A stretch of 64,000 bases of DNA, from the NCBI RefSeq assembly GCF_028389875.1, contig NC_084672.1, forward strand, positions 62,001 to 126,000. The letters run 5' to 3'. The translations under genes and the position numbers were made by a program. Within the stretch, counting starts at the first letter, position 1; every line of letters begins with the position of its first letter. This document shows, piece by piece, positions 1 through 9,470 of this stretch. Under the pieces are notes generated by a model. The model ran no database searches, was not told the DNA's origin, and was given only the letters and a program-made list of their open reading frames with translations. This DNA is from Rhea pennata (Eukaryota; Chordata; Aves; Rheiformes; Rheidae).

Positions 1-3000
1 CAGAAGATGACCTCCAGTGGGCTTCTGAGCACATTCCAGGAGTGCTTCAGGGTGCAGAAGGCGAGAAGAGAGCTCTGGGGCAGAAGAAAGGCTGGAAGAG
101 TAGTCCAGAGGGCACTGGGGCGAGCCCAAGCTGCCCAGTGGGCCCCCAAAAGACTCTTGGGAACAAGGTAGGAATCCGGAGGGGTTCTGAGAAGACCGGG
201 TGGTTCTGAAGGGGTCCGCAAAGGCAGAAGCCTGCTCTCGGGCCACCGTTCCATCCAAAAGGGGTGTCCAGAGAGCACAAGAGGGGTCCTCGGGGCTCTA
301 GAGGGCCAAGGGAAGACTCTGGGGCACCGTGGAGGTCAGAAGAGGGGTGCGGAGCAGAGCAGAGGGTCACAGAGAGGGCTGGAGGACCAAAGGAGTCCTC
401 CGGGGCAGAAGGAAGGCCTGCGGAGGAGCTCTGAGGGAAGTCGAGGGCTGCTAAAGAGGCTGAGGGACTAGGAGACAGCTGTGGGGCCCAAGGAAGGCTG
501 CGAGGGTAGCGCAGAGCGCACGAGAGAGGTGCTAAGGGGTCTAGAGGGACAACAGAGGTCAGCAGATGGAAAATAGAAGGCTAAACCAGAGCAGCAGGCT
601 GCTACAGGGGCCAGAGCAGCAACTGAGGGCTGCAGGGCAAGAAGAAGGGCTCCTGGGGGATTCTAAGCGGGCAAGAGGCAGGCTAATGGGTCTAGAGGGC
701 ACCAGGACAAACCCCTGGGGCAGCAGGAAAGCTGAAAGAGTAGTCCCGAGTGCTGTGCAGGGTTTCTGAGGGGACTGCAAGAGGCAAAGATGACTCTGGG
801 GAAGAAGGAAGATAGCTGGAGGCATTCGGAGGAGACTAGAGGGTTCCTGAGGGAGCTGGGGAGGCCAGAAGACAGCTGTGGGGCACACAGAAGGCTGCAA
901 GGGAAGTCCAGAGTGCACTAGAGTGGAGCTAAGGGTTCTGGAGGGCCAACACAGGTGAGTCGCAGGAAAATAAAAGGCCAAAGGGGCAGGCCAAAGCAGA
1001 GCAGTGGCCTGCTGAAGCGGCTGGAGTTCCAACAGAAGGCTCAGGACAGGAAGAAGGGTCTTGGGGATTCTGAGGGGACAAGAGCGGGCCTAATGGGTCC
1101 AGAGGGCACCGGGACAAACCCCTGGGGCAGCAGGAAAGCTGAAAGAGCAGTCCCGAGTGCTGTGCAGGGTTTCCGAGGGGACACCTAGAGCCAAAGATGA
1201 CTCTGGAGAAAAAGGAAGATAGCTGGAGGCATTCTGGGGAGACTAGAGGGTTCCTGAGGGAGCTGGGGAGGCCACGAGACAGCTCTGGGGCACACAGAAG
1301 GCTGAAGGGGAAGTCCAGAGTGCACTAGAGCAGTGCTAAGGGATCTAGAGGGCCAACAGAGGTGTGCAGATGTGAAGTAATAGGCCAAAGAGGGTTTCTA
1401 AAGCAGAGCAGCGGGCTGCTGAAGGGACTGGAGCACCGATCAGAGGGCTGCACGGCAGGAAGAAGGATCCCCCTCATGCAGTATTCTGAGGAGACTCCAA
1501 GTGTGCTCAGTGGTGCAGAAGGCGAGAAGAGAGCTCTGGGGCAGAAGAAAGGCTGGAAGAGTAGTCCAGAGTGCACTAGGGTGATCCTAAGTTGTCCAGG
1601 GGACCCCCAAGAGACTCTTGGGACTAGAAGACAGCTGTAGGGCACAAGGAAAAGCAGTAGCCCAGAGTGCTTTAAAGGGGTGCTAAGAGGTCTAGATGAC
1701 CAAAAAAATTGTCTGAGAAACAAGAAAGAGATCTGGAGAGTTTCTTTGGAGACTGGATGGCTCCTAAGGCGGCTGGAGTGGCAGAAGTGAGCTCTGGGAA
1801 GCAAGAAATACTGAAAGAGTCATCCAGAGCACTGTGCAGCATTGCTAAGGTATCTAGGGGGCGAACAGAGGTCTGCAGGTGAAAGATGAAATGTGAAAAG
1901 AAGAGGCCAAAGCAGAAGAGAAGACTGTTAAAGGGGCTCCAGGGCAGGAAGGGTAGTTCCAGAGGGATTGTGAGGTCACTACAGCTGTCCTAATTGGGCT
2001 GGAAGACCTGAAGGCAGTTCTGGGGCACAAAGAAGCCTAAAAGAGTAGTCAAGAGTGCACTAGAGGGGTGCAGTGGTGCCTACATGGTGCAAAAAACTCT
2101 AGGGAACAAGCAATAAATCTGGGGAAATTCTGATGAGATTAGATGATGCCTAATAGGGTTGGGGGATCACAGGACAGCTCTGGAGCACAACAAGCACCCA
2201 GGAAGTGTTCTGAGTAGACCAGAGGACTCTTAAGGGGAAGAGGAGGCCAAGAAATAAAAAACTGGTTAACGAGACAGAAGTCAGGAGGTGCTCTAAGGGA
2301 ACAGGAGGGGATCCTATGAGATGCAGATAGCCAACAGAGGGTGCCAGGGCACAAAGGCCTCAGGAGGGCTTCTGAGCAGACTACATGAGTCCTAAGGGGT
2401 CTAGAGGACCAAGACAGAGCTCTAGGGCACAAAGTCGACTTGGATAGTCATCCAGAGTGCACTAGAGAGGTGCTAAGGAGTCTAGAGGGTGAGAAAAATG
2501 ACTCTGGGGAAGAAGAAAGATAGCTGGAAGCGTTCTGAGGAGGCTAGAGGGTTCCTAAGGGGTCTGAGGGGCCAGAAGACAGCTTTGGGGCACACAGAAG
2601 GCTGAAAGGGTAGTGCAGAGTGCACAAGAGGGGTGCCAAGGGGTCTAGAGGGCCAACAGAGGTCGGGGGGTCAAAACAGGAGGCCAAAACATAGCAGAGG
2701 GCCGCTAAAGTAGCTGGTGCACTAACAGAGGGCTCTAGGGCAGCTTGAAAGGGTTTCTGAGGCAACTACAAGGGTGTTAAGGGGTCTAGAGAGACATAAA
2801 AGAGATCTGAGGCACAGGGAAGCCTAAAAGAATAGTTAAGAGCACATTAGAGGGGTACAAAGCAGTCGACTTGGCCGAAAAAGTAACTATAGAGAAGAAG
2901 CAACAAATCTAGGGAGGTTCAGAGGAGACTAGATGATTTCTAATGGAGCTGAGGAGTGGGCACAGTACAGCTCCGGGGCACAACAAGCACTCAGAAGGTG

Positions 3001-5770
3001 TTCTGAGCATACCAGAGGGCTCCTAAGGGAACCTGGAGGCCAAAAAAATATAAACTGGGTAACAAGACAGGATTTGAAGGATCCTATGGGATGTGGATGG
3101 CCCAAAAGAAGGCTTCAAGGTATAACAAAGGTCTTAGGAGGGCCTCTGAGCAGACAAGATGAATCTTAAGTGGACTTCAGGCCAGAAGACATCCTTGGGG
3201 CATGACAAAGCCCTTTGGAAGGGTTCTGAGGGGGACTAGAAGGGTGCTAAGGGGACTAGAGGTCTGCAGGTGAAAAAGGAAAGGCCAAATAGAAGGACAA
3301 AGCACAGCAGAGGACTGCCAAAGGGACTGAAGCACCAACAGAGGTCTCCAGAGCAGAAGAGGAGCTCTGGAGGGATTCTAAGGGAACTACAGGAGTCGTA
3401 AGGGGTCTAGAGGGTCAAGACAGAGCTGTAGGGCACAAAGATTCCAGGAAGAGTCATCCAGAGTGCACTAGAGGGGTGCTAAGAGGTCTACCTGGCCAAA
3501 AAAAAAAAAAAAAAAATCTGGGGAAGAAGGAAGAAATCTGGGGGATCTGGGGGGATTCTGAGACTGGACAGTTTCTAAGGAGCCCAGGGTCCAAAAGATA
3601 ACTCTGGAGTACAACAAGTACCTAGATTGTGTTCTGAGCTGAGCAGCGCAGAGGGCTCCTGAGGGGACTAGGCGGCCAAAAAATAAAAACTGGTTACCAA
3701 GACAGAAGTCAGTGCTCTGAGGGGCAGAAGAGGGTCCTATGGGATGTGGATGGCCAAAAGAGGGCTCCAGGGCACAATAAAAGCCTCGGGAGGTCTTCTG
3801 AGTGGACTAGATGGGTCCTAAGAGGACACAAGGGCCAGAAGACAGCTCTGGTGCACGAAGAACACAGAGAGAGTCATCCAGAGCACACTAGAGAGGTGCT
3901 AAGGGGTCTTGAGGGTCAGAAAAATGACTCTGAGGAACAAGGAAGATAGCTAGAGGGGTTCTGAGGAGACTAGGGAGCCAGAAGACAGCTCTGGGGCACA
4001 ACAAAGGTCTTGAGGGATTTGGAGGTAACTACAGGGTCCTAATGGTTCTAGAGAGCCCAAATAGGCCTCTGGGGCACAAGGAAGGCCAAAAGAGGGGTCC
4101 AGGGTTCACTAGAGGTATCCTAAGAAGTTCAGAGGACCAAGAGAAGGCTCTAGGGTATATTGGTCCCAAAGGGTCCTAAGGCAAAAGAGAGGTCTTAAGA
4201 GAGCTAGCAGGCCAAAAGAGGGCTCTAGCCACAATTTTGGCCACAAGAGGCATCTAGAGTGGACTAGGGGACTTGTAAGGGGCCTAGGAGGCCAAAAAGA
4301 AAAGAAAAGGAGCTATAAGGCACAATGAAGGCAAAAGGAGGGGTCCTGATAGAAGTAGAGGGACTAGCAAAGGGCTTCTGCCTAATGAAGGCCAAAAGAG
4401 AGGTATTGAGAGAATTAGATAGGTCCTTCAAGAGGTGTTGGACCAAAAGAGGGCTCTAGAGGCACTAGGAAAGCTGCAGGAGGGCTTCCAAGAGTACTAG
4501 AGGGATCCTAAGGATTCTACATGCCCAAGAGAGACTCTGGTGCACAGTGAAGGCCAATGGAGGACTTCTGAGAGGACTGGAGCAGTCCAAGAGAACTAGA
4601 CATCATAGGCCTGTAGGGCACAGTGAAGACTTTGGGAGCAGTTTTAAGTTCATTTGATTGGAAAATGGAAGAGTCTTGAGAAGATCAGAGGGCACGCATT
4701 TGGTTCTAGAATGGCTTTTCTCTAGTACACACCAAAGGCTCATGGCAGGGGTGGAGGAGGGTTGTTAGGGAGCCAAGGGACAAAAGGAAGCATTCTGTAA
4801 GGATTAGAGAGCAAATGTGGGAGTCCTGAGGGGAAGAGAGAGCACATAGTGGGCACCAGGGCACACCAAAATGGAAAAGGATGGGTCCTGATAGGATTAG
4901 GGTGCAGAGGCCTGGAGCACAACAGGAGAACACAAGGGTTCTGAAGGGAGCAGAGAGCAATTGAGAGGATGTGAGGCACACTGAAAGGAAATGGATATGG
5001 TGTGTGCTAAGAGGCAAAACAAAGATATCAGAGAGAAACAGAGAACTCCCAAGTAGGAGCTGAGGTAGGATTTGAGGGCATTTCAGGGGCACTGGAGCAC
5101 AATGAAGGCCCACCATTTTGAGACTACATGCCACATGGATCAATTCTGACCAGACTAGAGGACATATGGAGTGTTCTGAGGGACAACAAAGGAAGACAGA
5201 GGAGTCTTGAAGGGATTAGAAGGAAGGGGGTCCTGATGAGAAAGAAGGCACACAAAATGGTCATAGGGATAGGTCATAGAGAGAACTCTGTAGTCAATGG
5301 AAAAGGAGAACTCTAGGGCACACTGAAAGGGTGCAATGAACGCATAGGATTTTGGGGTGTCCCCAATGCAAAACCAGGTGTCCCAAGGGGAGCGTGTAAC
5401 AATCCGAGGAGTTCTGATGGGACTAAAGGGCAGTGAGATGGGCCCTAAGAGGCTCAGAGAGCAGAGGCATGCTGAGAGGACTAGAGGGAAAAACAAAGGC
5501 TCTGGGATGCACCAACAGCAAACAGAGAGGTTTTGAGGGGACTAAAGGAAAAAGAAAGAGGACTTAATAGGACAAGAGGACAAACATAGCAGTCTTGATG
5601 CTACTAGAAGGTAAATAGCAGAGTAATCTTGCAGGAACTAGAAAGAAACAAAGCATTTTGAAGGGACAAGAGAACTAATGGAGTGCCTTAGAGCACACCT
5701 AAAAGCAAACAGATAGGTGTTGAGGGACGTAGGGAGTAAATGGATGAGTCCTGAGGAGACAAGGGGGAAA
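1..5770. repeat. Degenerate purine-rich minisatellite block
   Basis: The plus strand is strongly G/A-rich over nearly 6 kb. It is built from recurring imperfect phrases: CTCTGGGGCACAAGGAAGGC, GGTCTAGAGGGCCAA, AGTGCACTAGAGGGGTGCTA and AGAGCAGCGGGCTGCTGAAG. Larger copies can be followed from about 583, 992 and 1,398 (spacing about 405-410 bp), then at looser spacing near 1,908, 2,687 and 3,300. Conservation fades toward 5,770. Long reading frames here are low-complexity repeat translations. The block continues beyond the left edge. Confidence 0.85.
3498..3516. repeat. Poly-A run (19 nt) inside the minisatellite
   Basis: Nineteen consecutive A residues interrupting the purine-rich array. Confidence 0.9.
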
Positions 5771-7524
5771 ATCTGAAGAATCTGGGGCATTAACTCATCT
5801 GCTGTAATCTTCCTACTTGAACGCTGCCTCTTACCTCTGAGAAGCTGGCTTTTGCTTTCATTCCACAGGCAGCTGTCAGCTGTTGGGCAGTCTTAGCAGG
5901 CAAGTTGGGGCTCGCTGCCCAAGTAGTTGTGACCTGCAACACCACGTGTTGAGAACAGTTCTCAGGGAATCATGCAGATCCATAACCTGAAGGGTAAGAA
6001 ACAAGTATCTCTTAAGGATAGTTTTTATTTCATCATAGGAACAATTTTTTCCCTCTTTTCTCCACTGTACTGCCTCTAACAACACACCTTGTCATCATTA
6101 TTTTCTGCTGCTACTTCCACTGCTCTCAGTTGCCCCGCATTTTAGTCCTCTAAAGCGGCTGTTTTTCATCCACATGTATTTTCATATCTGGTCACTGCTG
6201 ATTCCCCCTTCCATTTGTCCTATAGCAGGCAGCTAAGACACCCTGGCCTAGTTCTTAGCTGCACATCCCTTCTAGTCAGGCCAGCAGCTCTGATAGAGCA
6301 GAGGGCAACAAGAAGAGTGGATCTAAATGTAGTAGTCCTGGGCACCAAGCAACACAGAAGCAGCAGCAAAGCATCCAAGAGATCACATCTTTCTAAAGAA
6401 AATACATATAGCTCCAAGTGACTGAGGATTCCCTTTATCTGTACCCAGGGCTCCTGCAGGTTCTTTCCACACAGTTAGAAGTACCTGAATGTGGCTGTTC
6501 CAGGGTCTCTCAGGCTGTTCAAGGATCCTTGGACAGAAACAGCACTGATCACATTTCCCTGAGGATTTTGCCTTGTGCTTCATAACAGGACAGCTCTGCA
6601 CCAAGCCTTCCCAGCACCACCGCTGTCTAAGAGGCCCCAATCCTGAGCAAAGCTATGACTACCAGGAGCCCACACCACCCCTTGCACTCCTGCTTGCCTC
6701 CCCCACTGCCAAGAGGGAAGGCCTCAGCCCCTGGGACAACCTGCCTGCTTGCACCAGAGATGGAAAACACTTTCTGCCCTGCACCAGGGAAAATAGGAAA
6801 ATTCCACTGGCCCCAGTGACCTACAGGGACTCTTGTATGAGTAGCACTTATCCAGTAAGGAGTAGACACAGCAGGCTTCTGCTGCAGGGCTGAGAAGGCA
6901 GAGGAACCTGGAGCTACAGCTCCTGATTGCCACCAAGCACAACATGGCTGGCTGTTAGGAGCCCCACTGGCAGAGAACCACACCTTCCAGTACCTCGAGA
7001 GGCACAACATGATCCCCCAGAAGCCCAGTATGGGAATGTTGTCCCAAAATTGGGTTCTGTTACACAGTGTGCAAGGAACCAAAAGACACACAGGGTTGAG
7101 ATATTTGTTTATTTCCTTTCCCTGCAGAGATGGGTGCTAAGTGGTAGATCCACAAAGGTAGCACCCCTTCTCCTTTCCTCACTCTTTATTTATATATGTG
7201 TTTTTCAGGGAGTACTTTATATGATTTTTGCTATTGGTTACAATTTTATCACATCATCCATTAACTCCATGCTTGCACTTTAACATTCCTGTTAATTAGC
7301 ATAATACACAGAGAAAAAGACAGTAATATATTAGTATGTTAATAAGCCTTAATGAACTTATAGGTTACTCTCTGTTGTTCTGCTGTTTTTGTCTTGTCGA
7401 CTCCTCACACTGTTAAGTGTTGTGGTTTCCTTGAGGTTATTCTGCTGGAACCGACTGTCTTTCGCATTACTGTTTTACGATATCCTCTCTTCCTTCTCCC
7501 AGGATTTGCACAGCCGCGTTCCAA
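5771..7524. other. Unique sequence, no gene recognised
   Basis: Mixed-composition DNA between the minisatellite and the 62-bp array. Short frames on both strands lack family similarity. I see no repeat, RNA gene or exon I can support. Confidence 0.5.
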
Positions 7525-7531
7525 CAGGAAG

Positions 7532-7550
7532 ACTATATCTCCCAGCATGC
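7532..7550 (+). promoter_or_regulatory. Canonical ZNF143/Staf-type site
   Basis: ACTATATCTCCCAGCATGC fits the vertebrate promoter motif ACTAYRNNNCCCR with its GCATGC-type extension, known as a ZNF143 site. It aligns with the ZNF143-like segment of the 62-bp units but is closer to consensus. It is followed at 7,561 by AAAATGGC (YY1-like) and by CCCGGAAG (ETS-like). Confidence 0.7.
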
Positions 7551-7554
7551 GTGG

Positions 7555-8450
7555 CAGACTAAAATGGCCTCCCGGAAGCCCCGTGCCGGAGGAACACACC
7601 TCCCGACAGGCCGCGCGAAACAACATGGCTTCCCGGAAGCCCGGTGCCGGAAGACTACCGCTCCCGGCAGGCCGCGCGAAACAAGATGGCCTCCCCGGAA
7701 GCCCGGTGCCGGAAGACTACCGCTCCCGGCAGGCCGCGCGAAACAAGATGGCCTCCCCGGAAGCCCGGTGCCGGAAGACTACCGCTCCCGGCAGGCCGCG
7801 CGAAAAAAGATGGCCTCCCCGGAAGCCCGGTGCCGGAAGACTACCGCTCCCGGCAGGCCGCGCGAAAAAAGATGGCCTCCCCGGAAGCCCGGTGCCGGAA
7901 GACTACCGCTCCCGGCAGGCCGCGCGAAAAAAGATGGCCTCCCCGGAAGCCCGGTGCCGGAAGACTACCGCTCCCGGCAGGCCGCGCGAAAAAAGATGGC
8001 CTCCCCGGAAGCCCGGTGCCGGAAGACTACCGCTCCCGGCAGGCCGCGCGAAACAAGATGGCCTCCCCGGAAGCCCGGTGCCGGAAGACTACCGCTCCCG
8101 GCAGGCCGCGCGAAACAAGATTCCTCCCCCCCCCCCCCCCCCCGGAAGCCCAGTGCCGGAAGACTACATGCCGGGGGACCGCAGTGCTCGGTGAGGTCTC
8201 AACCTGTGACGGCTGCTTTGCCCCCCTCCCCCATCCCAAACACACACCCACACGCACACGACCCGGAAACCGCCGCAGAGCCCAGATCACAGCTTCGCGC
8301 TCCCCAGCACCGGCCCCGGCTCCCCAACACCGCCACGACCGGCTCCAGGTCAGCTCTGACACTGCCCCTGCCCCCACACGACCCTCTCTAGAGCTTCTCT
8401 GGGGATCTCTCCTGCCCCTCCCTGACACGGCCCCGATCTGACCCCGGACC
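7555..8450. promoter_or_regulatory. CpG island overlapping the 62-bp array
   Basis: High GC with many CpG dinucleotides, largely supplied by the array units (GCCGCGCG in each), continuing into CpG-containing C-rich sequence to about 8,450. A possible plus-strand splice donor, GCTCG|GTGAGG, lies near 8,190. No coding exon was recognised. Confidence 0.65.
8126..8143. repeat. Poly-C run (18 nt) in the last array unit
   Basis: Expansion of the CCTCCCCGG segment of the module. It directly precedes an ETS-like CCGGAAG. Confidence 0.95.
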
Positions 8451-8469
8451 CCTCCCCGCGCTAATCTGA

Positions 8470-8850
8470 CTGCTCATTAAACTCCACCACAGCCTCAGTG
8501 CAACCCCTTCCTCCAGCGCACCCTCAGCCCCGGTGCAAGCCCTTTGTCTTCCTCCTCCAGCCCCAGCACACTGCCTTCCTCCCCCTACTCCACAGCCCTG
8601 GTGCACTGCTCTTCCCCACCTTGTCCTTGGTCCCCACTGCATGGCCATCCCCAGCCCCAGTGCAGTTTTCCCTGGCCTAGAGTGCCTCAGTTGTGCCATG
8701 TTGCCCAGGATGCTTCTGTCACTGAAACCTCCAGCATGTGCAGGACCTGCAGCCCAGCCCCCTCCCTCCCCCCCAGCCCTGCTCACCTCCTCTGTGGTGC
8801 AGCTGCTGTTCCAGTCCCAGTAGGCACTGCTCAGCAGCAGCTCCATTGTG
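8470..8850. repeat. C-rich degenerate minisatellite
   Basis: Pyrimidine-rich plus strand with recurring phrases such as CCTCCAGC, CAGCCCCGGTGCA and CAGCCCTGGTGCACTGC, loosely every 40-60 bp. It yields several overlapping proline/serine-rich frames that I regard as artefacts. Confidence 0.55.
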
Positions 8851-9039
8851 CCAGACTGCCCCCAGCATGAGCTTCTCCCAAATGCACACCCTGCTCCCAG
8901 AGTGTGCCCACTTCCTGCCTTTGCAATCAACCCAACACGTCCCACTTGGGACTCGTCCCAGCCTCAGGGTGCACAGCTGCAACCTGTCAGGGACAGCTGG
9001 GGTTGCCAGGGCACCAGAGGCACCCTGGCTCCTCAGAGC

Positions 9040-9470
9040 ACTTTCCTGAAAGCTCAATGGAGAGCCCTGGGGTGCACAGAGAGGAAAAGAGTATTCAGAG
9101 GACAAGAGAAAAAAAAATGAGAGCTATGGGTGCAATAAAAGTTAAAAAAGGCAATGAAAAAGCAAACAAACAGAGTGACTCTGGGGGCACCAAAAGACAA
9201 AGGGAGAGCCCTGGGGCACACTCAGAGGCACCCAGAAAACTCTGGGAGAGAGGGAGAGTAAAAAGCTAAACAGAACGTTGTGGCATGCTGCAAAGCAAAT
9301 ACAGGGCCCAGGGGCACACCATAAGGTACATGGGTGTGTTGGGGGCAACCCAAAACGTGAATTGAGGGGTTCTGAGGGCATCAGAGGATTAACACAGGAC
9401 TCTGAGGCAAACCAAAATACAAATTGTGTGCACCAGTGGGGCCATAAGGCACATCACAGGGCTCAATGCA
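9040..9470. repeat. Second block of the purine-rich minisatellite family
   Basis: Phrases GAGAGCCCTGGGGCACACTC, GGTTCTGAGGGCATCAGAGG and GGCCCAGGGGCACACC match the wording of positions 4,500-5,700. It appears to be a displaced piece of the same family, beyond the 62-bp array. Confidence 0.6.

Larger units (their letters stand above)
7525..8170 (+). repeat. 62-bp tandem array of composite promoter-like modules (about 10 units)
   Basis: Unit landmarks (ATG of the YY1-like core) fall at 7,564, 7,625, 7,686, 7,748, 7,810, 7,872, 7,934, 7,996 and 8,058, with a tenth, altered unit at 8,120. Spacing is 61, 61 and then 62 bp. Each unit holds GCGCGAAA (E2F-like), AAGATGGC (YY1-like), two CCGGAAG cores (ETS/GABP-like) and ACTACCGCTCCCGGCAGGCC (ZNF143/Staf-like). 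A diverged founder unit starts the array at 7,527. The last unit carries an 18-nt poly-C. Copies 3-9 are almost identical. Confidence 0.95.

Noticed and set aside
559-1804. Long minus-strand frames (up to 159 codons) rich in Leu, Ser and Pro
   Set aside because: Translation of the pyrimidine-rich strand of the minisatellite; repeated low-complexity phrases and no recognised domain.
7394-8441. Three overlapping plus-strand frames of 265-275 codons with repeated basic/Pro-rich peptides
   Set aside because: They are the same 62-bp repeat read in three frames; no start context, domain or family similarity supports a protein gene.
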